Assembly (NCBI RefSeq): GCF_036641015.1
Contig: NZ_JAVWFO010000037.1
Location: 1-17,785, forward strand
Direction: 5' to 3'
From: Anaerorhabdus sp036641015
GTDB taxonomy: Bacteria > Bacillota_I > Bacilli_A > Erysipelotrichales > Erysipelotrichaceae
Length of the DNA: 17,785 bases
Positions 1-7,485 of the stretch are shown here, in pieces. Position 1 is the stretch's first letter. Every line of letters starts with the position of its first letter. The notes under the pieces were generated by a model, which was not told the origin of the DNA, searched no databases, and saw only the letters and a list, made by a program, of their open reading frames with translations. Position numbers and translations under genes: made by a program.

Positions 1-989
1 CTAAATCATTAGTTGATCGTACAGTTGGACCAGTTCGTCAAGCATTAAGTGATGCTGGATTAACAAAGAATGATATTCATCAAGTATTATTAGTTGGTGG
101 ATCTACTCGTATTCCAGCTGTTCAAGAAGTTGTTCGTCAAGAATTAGGTAAAGAACCAAATAAATCAGTTAACCCAGATGAAGTAGTTGCAATGGGTGCT
201 GCAATTCAAGGTGGAGTTATCTCTGGTGATGTTAAAGATGTATTGTTATTAGATGTTACACCATTATCATTAGGTATTGAAACTATGGGTAGTGTAATGA
301 CTGTATTGATTCCTAGAAATACAACAATTCCTACATCTAAATCTCAAGTATTCTCTACTGCTGCAGATAATCAACCAGCTGTTGATATTCACGTATTACA
401 AGGTGAAAGACCAATGGCAAATGACAACAAAACATTAGGTAATTTCCAATTGACAGGAATTGCACCAGCACGTCGTGGTGTTCCTCAAATTGAAGTTACA
501 TTTGATATCGACGTTAATGGTATCGTACATGTATCTGCATTAGATAAAGGTACTAACCAAAAACAATCAATTACAATCTCTGGCTCAAACGGTTTAAGTG
601 ATGCAGAAATTGAAAAGATGGTAAAAGAAGCTGAAGAACATAAAGCTGAAGATGAAAAACGTAAAGAAGAAATTGAAATCAAAAACAAAGCTGAACAATT
701 CATTAATCAAATCGATGAAACATTAAAGACAGATAATGCAAATGTAACAGAACAACAAAAAGAAGAAGTTAAGAAACTACGTGATGAATTACAAACAGCA
801 ATTGATAATAATGACATCGAAACATTAAAAACTAAGATGGCAGAATTAGAGAAAGCTGCAAATGATATGGCTCAAGCAATGTATCAACAACAAGCACAAG
901 GACAAGCAGATCCTAATCAAGGACAAGCTAATACTGGTGCAACAAATGATGATAACGTTGTCGATGCTGACTTCACAGAAAAAAACTAA
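1..989 (+). CDS. dnaK: Chaperone protein DnaK (Hsp70), 3' part
   Basis: The gene enters from the left edge (first whole codon at base 3) and ends with TAA at 987-989, giving the last 328 residues of a protein usually about 610 long. DnaK is the cytosolic ATP-driven Hsp70 that binds unfolded proteins, with DnaJ and GrpE as co-chaperones. The fragment holds the end of the ATPase domain (LVGGSTRIPAV near fragment residues 30-40; NPDEVVAMGAAIQGG), the interdomain linker DVLLLDVTP (79-87), the beta-sandwich substrate domain (PLSLGIET onward), a charged helical lid, a Gln-rich stretch and a closing acidic tail (DDNVVDADFTEKN). The true start lies outside the window; the ATG at 192 is internal. No terminator follows: the next gene begins inside the last 26 bases, so cotranscription is likely. 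dnaJ lies downstream. Identification is secure. Confidence 0.97.
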   Translation, partial: KSLVDRTVGPVRQALSDAGLTKNDIHQVLLVGGSTRIPAVQEVVRQELGKEPNKSVNPDEVVAMGAAIQGGVISGDVKDVLLLDVTPLSLGIETMGSVMTVLIPRNTTIPTSKSQVFSTAADNQPAVDIHVLQGERPMANDNKTLGNFQLTGIAPARRGVPQIEVTFDIDVNGIVHVSALDKGTNQKQSITISGSNGLSDAEIEKMVKEAEEHKAEDEKRKEEIEIKNKAEQFINQIDETLKTDNANVTEQQKEEVKKLRDELQTAIDNNDIETLKTKMAELEKAANDMAQAMYQQQAQGQADPNQGQANTGATNDDNVVDADFTEKN

Positions 990-2244
990 ATTCATCAAAA
1001 TCCTAGGAATCACTCTAGGGTTTTGTTGCCTCATTAGTCTAACGGGTTGTTCATCTAGTGAAAAAAACGATGAGCCGAAACAACCGACAAGTAACAATGT
1101 ACAATCTGGTAGTAATGAGTATTCAAATACAAAAGTAAAAACAACAATGCAAACACCACTTTTCATTCTTGATAATGAAAAGTTGGTGGATGCAGGGTTA
1201 TTAGAACCTAATGTTTATTTAGATATAGCAGAAGGTGATGCGATTCAAGGCGCAATCCCACTAAAAGATACAGGTTGGTATGTAAAACAAAGTGATGTAA
1301 CAAATGATGGAAGATGGTTTAAGAATCAAACGCATTTGGTGCCCTTTGCTGAAGCAATTACTACGAATTCAACGTATCGCATAGAAGATGATTTTGGAAA
1401 TTTACTAGGAACAAGTTCATCTAGTAATATTTATCAAGTATATGTAAAACCAAGTAGCGAAGATCCTCGCTATGGAGTACTTATTCAAAATAAAATTTAT
1501 TTTATACCGCAAAGCGATGTGATGGAAGTCATGGAGAGAGCTGTTGAAACACCTGTACCAGAACTTGCTACATCGATACCGGTTATGATGTATCATTTTT
1601 TCTATGATGAATCAAAAGGGGAAACTCGAAAAGATGTAAATTATGTAGAAGTTAATGAGTTAAGAGAACAAGCAGATTATTTAGTAAATAATGGATTTGT
1701 ATCACTAACGATGCGTGAGATTGAATACTTCATGGAAGAACGTGCTCAAGTTCCAGTAAATAGTTATGGTTTCACCATGGATGATGGTCATGAATCTGTA
1801 TATCAATATGCCTATCCTATTCTCAAAGAATATGGAATCAATGCAACTATGTTTATTATTGGTGGTTGGATGGAACCTACATTACCATATGAATTATGGG
1901 AAATGAGAGAAGAAGGTATTGAACTTCAAAGTCATAGTTTCCTAATGCATCAAGGTGGATGTAGTGGTATGGGACATGGCGGCAGATTACTTTGTGTTGA
2001 TCATGAGGAAGGTGTTGCAGATACTTTACAATCTTATGACTATGTAGATGGTGGATTTGTTTATTGTTATCCATTTGGTGATGTAAACGACAATGCTAAA
2101 CAAATATTAAGAGATGCACAAACAAAACTTGCATTCACTACGGAATTTGGTAAAATACATTCTGGAATGGATTTACTAGAACTACCTAGAATTCGTGTTA
2201 CTGGTGGTGCAGGAATCAATCAATATATTAATCATTTAAATTAA
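964..2244 (+). CDS. Lipoprotein polysaccharide deacetylase (CE4/NodB domain)
   Basis: A 426-residue predicted lipoprotein. The chosen ATG gives a typical signal: basic start (KKTKFIK), hydrophobic run, and lipobox LTGC with the lipidated Cys at 29. A low-complexity Ser/Asn linker and an undefined beta-rich region follow (about 60-205), then a NodB deacetylase domain (about 215-426). Visible motifs are metal/catalytic TMDDG (271-275), HSFLMH (324-329), YPFG (369-372) and LPRIRV (407-412). Such enzymes remove acetyl groups from cell-surface polysaccharides or peptidoglycan outside the membrane; the substrate here is unknown. The two metal-site histidines are five residues apart, one more than the classical HxxxH. 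The start overlaps dnaK by 26 nt with no clear ribosome binding site, suggesting translational coupling; TTG at 958 is an alternative. The further-upstream ATG at 862 would bury the signal peptide, so I rejected it. dnaJ follows after 13 nt. Confidence 0.85.
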   Translation: MLTSQKKTKFIKILGITLGFCCLISLTGCSSSEKNDEPKQPTSNNVQSGSNEYSNTKVKTTMQTPLFILDNEKLVDAGLLEPNVYLDIAEGDAIQGAIPLKDTGWYVKQSDVTNDGRWFKNQTHLVPFAEAITTNSTYRIEDDFGNLLGTSSSSNIYQVYVKPSSEDPRYGVLIQNKIYFIPQSDVMEVMERAVETPVPELATSIPVMMYHFFYDESKGETRKDVNYVEVNELREQADYLVNNGFVSLTMREIEYFMEERAQVPVNSYGFTMDDGHESVYQYAYPILKEYGINATMFIIGGWMEPTLPYELWEMREEGIELQSHSFLMHQGGCSGMGHGGRLLCVDHEEGVADTLQSYDYVDGGFVYCYPFGDVNDNAKQILRDAQTKLAFTTEFGKIHSGMDLLELPRIRVTGGAGINQYINHLN

Positions 2245-2257
2245 GGAGGGATGATGT

Positions 2258-3379
2258 ATGGCGAATAAGAGAGATTATTATGAAGTACTGGGCCTACAAA
2301 AAGGCGCAAGTGATGCTGAAATAAAAAAGGCGTATCGTACACTAGCAAAAAAATATCATCCTGATATGAATAAAGAAGCTGATGCGGAAGCTAGATTTAA
2401 AGAAATTAATGAAGCTTATGAAGTTTTGAGTGATCCTCAAAAGAAAGCATCTTATGATCAATTTGGTCATGCAGGTATGGAAGGCGCAGGATTTGGTGGC
2501 GCTGGAGGTGCAGGATTTGATGATTTAAACGATATCTTTGGTTCATTCTTTGGTGGTGGATTCGGAGGATTTGGTGGCGGTCAAGGACAAGCACGTCGTA
2601 ATGGTCCACGCAAAGGACAAGATCGTTTTATGCAAATGAAGGTAGAGTTTATGGATGCTATCTTTGGTAAAACGGAGACTATTAATTTAGGAGTAGATGA
2701 ACAATGTAGTGAATGTTTAGGTACTGGTGCTCATAGTAAAAATGATATTACTGTATGTCCTACTTGTGGTGGTAGTGGAACAGTTGTTACTCAACAAAGA
2801 ACACCATTTGGTGTATTCCAATCACAAGCAGTTTGTCAAACATGTAATGGTACTGGTAAAACAATTAAAAATAAATGTAAAAAATGTGGTGGAAAAGGAT
2901 ATGAACACAAACGTGTTAGCGTTGATATTAAAGTCCCTGCAGGTATTCAATCAGGTCAACAACTTCGTGTTCAAGGTAAAGGAGAACGCGGAGAAAATGG
3001 AGGACCTAATGGTGATTTATACATTGAGGTTTTAGTTAAAAAACATGATTATTTCACTCGCGAAGGGAAAAATATTTTAATTTCAATTCCTATTTCAAGT
3101 GTTGATGCAACTCTTGGATGTAATGTAGATGTTCCAACAGTATATGGTGATGTGGAACTTACAATTCCAGCTGGAACACAAACTGGAACAAAATTCAGAC
3201 TTAAAGAAAAAGGTGTGAAGGATGCTCGAGGTGCTGGAGATCAATATGTAATAGTAAATATTGAAATTAATAAAAAACTTTCTAAAGATGAAAAAGATTT
3301 ATATAAAGAATTACAGGACTTACAAAAGAAGGGTGGAAAAGAATCCGTCTTTGATAAGTTTAAGAAAGCATTTAAATAA
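2258..3379 (+). CDS. dnaJ: Chaperone protein DnaJ (Hsp40)
   Basis: A full-length DnaJ of 373 residues, the usual size. It delivers unfolded clients to DnaK and stimulates its ATPase. In order: the J domain with HPD at 34-36; a Gly/Phe-rich linker (about 70-120); a zinc-binding region with all four CxxCxGxG repeats, beginning at Cys150 (CSECLGTG), Cys167 (CPTCGGSG), Cys193 (CQTCNGTG) and Cys207 (CKKCGGKG); and the C-terminal client-binding beta domains, including GDLYIEV and TVYGDVELTIPAGTQTG. The start is fixed by an AAGGAGGG ribosome binding site (2243-2250) seven bases before ATG 2258; the nearby ATGs at 2251 and 2254 are in another frame. It is 13 nt after the deacetylase, so dnaK, the deacetylase and dnaJ look like one transcript. 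A terminator overlaps its stop codon. Confidence 0.98.
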   Translation: MANKRDYYEVLGLQKGASDAEIKKAYRTLAKKYHPDMNKEADAEARFKEINEAYEVLSDPQKKASYDQFGHAGMEGAGFGGAGGAGFDDLNDIFGSFFGGGFGGFGGGQGQARRNGPRKGQDRFMQMKVEFMDAIFGKTETINLGVDEQCSECLGTGAHSKNDITVCPTCGGSGTVVTQQRTPFGVFQSQAVCQTCNGTGKTIKNKCKKCGGKGYEHKRVSVDIKVPAGIQSGQQLRVQGKGERGENGGPNGDLYIEVLVKKHDYFTREGKNILISIPISSVDATLGCNVDVPTVYGDVELTIPAGTQTGTKFRLKEKGVKDARGAGDQYVIVNIEINKKLSKDEKDLYKELQDLQKKGGKESVFDKFKKAFK

Positions 3380-3397
3380 GGGTTTAACAACCCTTTT
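3378..3397 (+). terminator. Intrinsic terminator after dnaJ
   Basis: AAGGGTT (3378-3384) pairs perfectly with AACCCTT (3389-3395) around a TAAC loop, followed by a short T run to 3397. The stem begins inside the dnaJ stop codon. The stem is short and the T run only four bases, so read-through into clpB is plausible. Confidence 0.65.
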
Positions 3398-3411
3398 CTA
3401 AAAATCTTGAA

Positions 3412-3438
3412 TTAGCACTCTGTATCAATAAGTGCTAA
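3412..3438 (+). promoter_or_regulatory. CIRCE operator (HrcA binding site) of clpB
   Basis: TTAGCACTC (3412-3420), nine bases, then AAGTGCTAA (3430-3438). This matches the CIRCE consensus TTAGCACTC-N9-GAGTGCTAA except for the first base of the right arm. CIRCE is bound by the heat-shock repressor HrcA and usually controls dnaK and groE operons. Here it ends inside the clpB ribosome binding site (AAAGGAGG 3437-3444), so clpB is predicted to be heat inducible through HrcA. I could not settle on a convincing -35/-10 pair upstream of it. Confidence 0.9.
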
Positions 3439-3449
3439 AGGAGGTAAAT

Positions 3450-5996
3450 ATGAATATAGAAAAAATGACAGAACGATTACAACGAATTTTAATGCAAGCC
3501 ATACAACTTAGCCAAAGTAATGGTAATAGTGAACTAACAACAGAACATATATATCATGAAATGTTACTTGATGATGGATTAGATGGATTATGGAAACGAT
3601 GTAATGTAAATAAAGTACCATTAATTGATTTAGTAAATAGGTATATGCAAAAACTTCCAAGAGTTGAAGGTCAAACTCAACCAATGATGAATCGACAAGT
3701 TATGGAAGGATATAACTTAGCTCTTACTTGGAGCAAGAAAAATGAGGAAACATATATGAGTACAGTAGCTTTCTTAATTGGATTGCTGGCTAACAACTCG
3801 GAAGTTTCTAAAGAATTTTTAAAAGTAAGTAAATTAAATGAAAAACAAATTGAAAAAGCAGAACTAGAAAGAAGAGGTGGATCAAAGATGACTGAGATGA
3901 ATATGGAAAATCAACTAGATGCTTTAGAAAAATATGGAAGAGATTTAGTGGAAGATGTCAAGGCTGGTAAAATTGATCCAGTTATTGGTAGGGATGAAGA
4001 AATTCGTCGAATCATTCAAATCTTATCTAGGAAAACAAAAAATAATCCAGTTTTAATTGGTGAACCAGGTGTTGGTAAAACTGCAATTGTAGAAGGTTTA
4101 GCACATCGTATTGCAAGTAATGACGTACCTTTTGGATTAAAAGATAAAAAAGTTATTGAACTTGATATGGGTTCTTTAATTGCTGGAGCAAAATATCGTG
4201 GTGAATTTGAAGAACGACTAAAGGCGGTACTAAATGAGGTTAAAAAAGCAGATGGTAATGTAATATTATTTGTTGATGAAATTCATAATCTTGTTGGTGC
4301 TGGTAAGACAGAAGGGTCAATGGATGCGGCAAACTTATTAAAACCTATGTTAGCTCGTGGTGAGTTAAAATGTATTGGCGCAACTACATTTGATGAGTAT
4401 CGCCAATATATTGAGAAAGATGCAGCTTTAGAAAGACGTTTTCAAAAGATTCAAGTTGATGAACCTTCGGTAGAAGATACAGTATCAATTCTTCGTGGAT
4501 TGAAGGAAAGGTTTGAAGCACATCATGGTGTTCAAATATTAGATGAAGCTATTATTGCGGCAGCATCTTTATCACATCGCTATATTACTGATCGTTTTCT
4601 TCCAGATAAAGCAATCGACTTGATTGATGAAGCTTGTGCATCGATTCGTGTTGAAATAGATTCAATGCCTCAAGAGTTAGATGAATTAAATAGAAAAAAA
4701 ATGCAGCTAGAAATTGAAGCGACAACTCTTAAAAAAGAAAAAAGTGATAAATCTAAACAACGTTTAGATGAATTAAATAAAGAACTTTCTACTATAAAAG
4801 AAGAATATAGTATTTTAGAAGAAAAGTGGAAAGAAGAAAAGAAGCGTTTAGATGATGCAAAGAATGCTAAGGAAGAGTTAGAACGTAAGAAGCGTGATTT
4901 GCAAAATGCTGAAAATGACGGAAAGTTAGAACTTGCTGGTAAGTTAAGATATTCAGAGATACCAGTACTTGAAGAAAAAATCAAACAAGCATCAGTCATT
5001 GATAATAATCGTATGTTGAAAGAAATTGTTGATGAAGAGATGATTGCGAAAATTGTGTCACGTTGGACACATATTGAAGTTAGTAAACTTGTAACTAGTC
5101 AAAAAGAAAAACTTCTTCACTTAGAGGATATCTTAAGACAACGAGTAATGGGACAAGATGATGCTTTAAAACTTGTAACAGAAGCAATACTACGTTCTAA
5201 AGCACAAATTCAAGATGAAAATCGTCCTATTGGTTCATTTCTATTCCTAGGACCAACAGGAGTTGGTAAGACAGAAGTTGCCAAAGCGTTAGCTCAACAA
5301 TTGTTTGATGATGAATCTAAAATCGTAAGAATTGATATGAGCGAGTACATGGAAAAATTTAGTGTGTCTAGATTGATTGGTGCTCCTCCAGGATATGTAG
5401 GATATGAAGAGGGTGGACAACTTACAGAAGCAGTGCGTCGTAAACCTTATTCAATAGTACTATTAGATGAAGTAGAAAAAGCACACCCAGATGTATTTAA
5501 TGTATTATTACAAATTTTAGATGATGGTCGTATTACTGACTCTAAAGGAGTTACTGTGGACTTCAAGAATACATTAATCATCATGACTAGTAATTTAGGT
5601 GCTCAATATGCATTTGAAGATGATAAAAAACTACGAGAAACACATTATTTAAGTGAAGTAGGTAAATATTTCAAACCAGAATTTGTGAATCGTATTGATG
5701 AAATAGTTGTATTCAATGCATTAAATGATAGTACTTTAATAAAGATAGCTGATAAGTTTTTACATGAACTTGAAATACGTTTATCTTACAAGGATATTGC
5801 TATAGAATTTACACCAGCATGTAAAGCTAAGATAATTGAGTGCGGAGTTGATCCAGTATTTGGAGCTCGTCCAATGAAACGCCATATTCAACGTGCTATT
5901 GAAACGTTGTTAGCAAGAAAAATTCTTGGTGAACAAAATGTTGAGGGTAGTAAATACATTATTGATGTAGAGAATGATAATTACATCATTAGATAG
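3450..5996 (+). CDS. clpB: ATP-dependent disaggregase ClpB (Hsp100)
   Basis: An 848-residue ClpB, close to the family's usual ~860. It is a hexameric AAA+ machine that threads proteins out of aggregates together with DnaK/DnaJ. Domains: N domain (about 1-145); first ATPase module with Walker A GEPGVGKT (204-211) and Walker B FVDEIH (D276-E277); a Glu/Lys-rich coiled-coil middle domain (about 405-515), which separates ClpB from ClpA; second ATPase module with Walker A GPTGVGKT (601-608) and Walker B LLDEVEKAH (D673-E674); and the C-terminal domain. The start is set by AAAGGAGG (3437-3444), five bases before ATG 3450. An upstream in-frame GTG at 3432 lies inside the CIRCE arm and has no ribosome binding site, so I rejected it. 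A second initiation site appears at codon 147 (see the internal site at 3873-3890). Regulation is probably by HrcA. Confidence 0.97.
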   Translation: MNIEKMTERLQRILMQAIQLSQSNGNSELTTEHIYHEMLLDDGLDGLWKRCNVNKVPLIDLVNRYMQKLPRVEGQTQPMMNRQVMEGYNLALTWSKKNEETYMSTVAFLIGLLANNSEVSKEFLKVSKLNEKQIEKAELERRGGSKMTEMNMENQLDALEKYGRDLVEDVKAGKIDPVIGRDEEIRRIIQILSRKTKNNPVLIGEPGVGKTAIVEGLAHRIASNDVPFGLKDKKVIELDMGSLIAGAKYRGEFEERLKAVLNEVKKADGNVILFVDEIHNLVGAGKTEGSMDAANLLKPMLARGELKCIGATTFDEYRQYIEKDAALERRFQKIQVDEPSVEDTVSILRGLKERFEAHHGVQILDEAIIAAASLSHRYITDRFLPDKAIDLIDEACASIRVEIDSMPQELDELNRKKMQLEIEATTLKKEKSDKSKQRLDELNKELSTIKEEYSILEEKWKEEKKRLDDAKNAKEELERKKRDLQNAENDGKLELAGKLRYSEIPVLEEKIKQASVIDNNRMLKEIVDEEMIAKIVSRWTHIEVSKLVTSQKEKLLHLEDILRQRVMGQDDALKLVTEAILRSKAQIQDENRPIGSFLFLGPTGVGKTEVAKALAQQLFDDESKIVRIDMSEYMEKFSVSRLIGAPPGYVGYEEGGQLTEAVRRKPYSIVLLDEVEKAHPDVFNVLLQILDDGRITDSKGVTVDFKNTLIIMTSNLGAQYAFEDDKKLRETHYLSEVGKYFKPEFVNRIDEIVVFNALNDSTLIKIADKFLHELEIRLSYKDIAIEFTPACKAKIIECGVDPVFGARPMKRHIQRAIETLLARKILGEQNVEGSKYIIDVENDNYIIR
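3873..3890 (+). promoter_or_regulatory. Candidate internal ribosome binding site and start in clpB
   Basis: Inside clpB, AGAGGTGG (3873-3880) lies seven bases before an in-frame ATG at 3888 (codon 147), exactly where the N domain ends and the ClpB core begins (MTEMNMENQLDALEKYG). Starting here would give a 702-residue protein. Escherichia coli ClpB is known to make a short form from an internal start near codon 149, so the position fits a conserved strategy. Use in this organism is inferred. Confidence 0.5.
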
Positions 5997-6002
5997 AATT
6001 TG

Positions 6003-6030
6003 AAAGCCAAGTTATTTCTTGGCTTTTATT
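6003..6030 (+). terminator. Intrinsic terminator after clpB
   Basis: AAAGCCAAG (6003-6011) pairs perfectly with CTTGGCTTT (6018-6026) around a six-base TTATTT loop, with a T-rich tail. It sits seven bases after the clpB stop and closes the chaperone block. Confidence 0.9.
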
Positions 6031-6043
6031 ATTAGTAATATGA

Positions 6044-6062
6044 TTTTGTTAATGATACAAAA
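6044..6062. repeat. Short inverted repeat in the spacer after clpB
   Basis: TTTTGT (6044-6049) and ACAAAA (6057-6062) flank seven bases. It lies between the clpB terminator and the next gene, a region that must contain that gene's promoter if one exists. It could be an operator half-site pair or chance in AT-rich DNA. Confidence 0.3.
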
Positions 6063-6103
6063 CAGCACATATTCAAACTTGGACATTTCTTGTAATTTGA
6101 AAA

Positions 6104-6118
6104 TATCTTGTTAAGATA
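6104..6118. repeat. 15-bp dyad just before the ribosome binding site of the RibD-C gene
   Basis: TATCTT-GTT-AAGATA is a perfect 6-bp dyad with a 3-base centre. It ends a few bases before the GAGGTGA ribosome binding site and overlaps GATAAT (6115-6120), a possible -10. It could be a repressor site, but no well-spaced -35 was found, so the call is tentative. Confidence 0.35.
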
Positions 6119-6134
6119 ATAATGAGGTGATTTT

Positions 6135-6821
6135 ATGAAGAGACCAATTACAACATTATTTATGTTAATGTCTATTGATGGTAAGATAACAAGCGGCTTT
6201 AGTGATGTGCTAGACGCTGATAGAGATTGGAAATTTGTAAATGGTGTTAAAGAAGGTATTCATCAATATTATGATGCTGAGCAATGTACAGATTTATGGT
6301 CTTTGAATAGTGGAAAAGTAATGGCTAAGGTAGGAATGAACGAAAAGGAAAGATCTTCATTTAGAACTCCGGTATCGTTTGTTATCATTGATAATAAGCC
6401 ACATTTAAATGAAAAAGGAATTGAATACTTATGTAGTTGGTTAAAACAATTAGTGATTGTTACCACAAATAAAGAACATCCAGCGTACGCATGTAAAGAA
6501 GATAATCTAAATATTATTTATCAAGAAGAATTTGATGGTAAGATTCTTCTAAATGATTTAACTACACTTTATCATGTAGATAGACTTACAATACAATCAG
6601 GGGGTACTATGAATGGGTATTTCTTACGAAATAAATGTTTTGATTATCTCGATATTTTTATTGCTCCGATTCTTATTGGTGGTAAAGATACATCAACCTT
6701 AATTGATGGAGATTCAATTACATCGGTTGAGGAACTTCATTTGTTACAAGGGTGTAAATTAATAGAATCACTTACTTTAAAGAATTCATTTGTAAGATTA
6801 CGTTATGAAGTATTAAAATAG
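6135..6821 (+). CDS. RibD C-terminal / dihydrofolate-reductase-fold family protein
   Basis: A 228-residue cytosolic protein with the fold of the RibD reductase domain. The start shows the family's first strand and loop (RPITTLFMLMSIDGKI, compare the usual SLDGKI), and the end has LTIQSGGTMNGYFL, FIAPILIGGKDTSTL and a closing RLRYEVLK strand. These segments form the NADPH-binding reductase fold. No deaminase domain is present, so it is not a complete RibD, and no other riboflavin genes are nearby; the substrate cannot be told. Such stand-alone proteins are often annotated as dihydrofolate reductase-like or riboflavin-deaminase-like. The ATG is preceded by GAGGTGA (6124-6130). A LUD-domain gene begins 17 nt after its stop, and the two are probably cotranscribed. 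Fold is confident, function is not. Confidence 0.8.
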   Translation: MKRPITTLFMLMSIDGKITSGFSDVLDADRDWKFVNGVKEGIHQYYDAEQCTDLWSLNSGKVMAKVGMNEKERSSFRTPVSFVIIDNKPHLNEKGIEYLCSWLKQLVIVTTNKEHPAYACKEDNLNIIYQEEFDGKILLNDLTTLYHVDRLTIQSGGTMNGYFLRNKCFDYLDIFIAPILIGGKDTSTLIDGDSITSVEELHLLQGCKLIESLTLKNSFVRLRYEVLK

Positions 6822-6838
6822 ATATAGAGGTGAATACA

Positions 6839-7471
6839 ATGGATGAACATTTAAAAACAACAATGGAAAATCAAATTGATGTATGTAAAGAAAAATTGGA
6901 ATTACATAAATTTAAAGTGGATGTTGTTGATAGTAGAGATGAATGCCTAGAGTTAATTGATGAATTGTTGAATGAGGGTGAAACGGTTAGTGTTGGTGGA
7001 TCTATGACCTTGTTTGAACTGGGTATTATTGATTATCTAGAGAGTAATTCAAGAATTAATTACCTAGATCGCTATCACAGTGAAGATCCAATAGAAATCT
7101 ATCATCAAGCATTGTCTTGTGATACCTACATTATGAGTAGTAATGCAGTGACTAGCGATGGTCAGTTATATAATATTGATGGAACAGGCAATCGAGTTGC
7201 AGCGTTGACTTATGGACCAGATCGCGTTTTAGTTGTAATAGGGTGGAATAAAATTGTTTTAAACATACAATCAGCTATTGATCGTGTTGAATCTATTGCT
7301 GCTCCAGCGAATTGTGTACGATTAACTAAAGCTACTCCATGTGCTAGTTTAGGACATTGCACAAATTGTGAAAGTCCTCAAAGAATATGTAGTAGTAAAG
7401 TTATCACAAGCCGTTCACACATAAAAGATCGAATTCATGTTATAATTGTAAAGGAAAATTTAGGATATTAG
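6839..7471 (+). CDS. LUD-domain (LutC/DUF162-like) protein
   Basis: A 210-residue soluble protein of the LUD family, named for lactate utilization proteins LutB and LutC. The fold signature is clear: VSVGGSMTLFELGI (about residues 43-56), then SSNAVTSDGQLYNIDGTGNR and ALTYGPDRVLVVIGWNKIV. The C-terminal part has a cysteine cluster (CVRLTKATPCASLGHCTNCESP and RIC), which may bind metal or iron-sulfur; this is inferred from spacing only. lutA and lutB are absent, so a role in lactate oxidation is not supported here. The ATG at 6839 follows TAGAGGTGA (6824-6832) by six bases; the upstream GTG at 6830 overlaps that ribosome binding site and was rejected. It lies between the RibD-C gene and a membrane protein, probably in one transcript. 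Confidence 0.8.
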   Translation: MDEHLKTTMENQIDVCKEKLELHKFKVDVVDSRDECLELIDELLNEGETVSVGGSMTLFELGIIDYLESNSRINYLDRYHSEDPIEIYHQALSCDTYIMSSNAVTSDGQLYNIDGTGNRVAALTYGPDRVLVVIGWNKIVLNIQSAIDRVESIAAPANCVRLTKATPCASLGHCTNCESPQRICSSKVITSRSHIKDRIHVIIVKENLGY

Positions 7472-7485
7472 AAAGTAGGTAGTTT

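Noticed and set aside
485..703. Open frame on the minus strand inside dnaK, and similar minus-strand frames inside clpB, purL, purM, purN, purH and purD.
   Set aside because: They mirror highly conserved plus-strand genes, have Ser/Ile/Phe-rich compositions typical of antisense readings, and lack ribosome binding sites.
862..963. An ATG at 862 extending the deacetylase by 34 residues inside dnaK.
   Set aside because: The extension is the dnaK 3' end read in another frame and would hide the lipoprotein signal; ATG 964 gives a normal signal and lipobox.
2520..2610. Repetitive GGTGG/GGATT pattern in dnaJ that looks like a tandem repeat.
   Set aside because: It encodes the normal Gly/Phe-rich linker of DnaJ.
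3432..3449. A GTG at 3432 as the clpB start.
   Set aside because: It is part of the CIRCE right arm and has no upstream ribosome binding site; ATG 3450 does.
4660..5000. A-rich, repetitive stretch in clpB that could be a foreign insert.
   Set aside because: It encodes the Lys/Glu-rich coiled-coil middle domain that defines ClpB.
6830..6838. A GTG at 6830 as the LUD gene start.
   Set aside because: It overlaps the ribosome binding site that serves ATG 6839.
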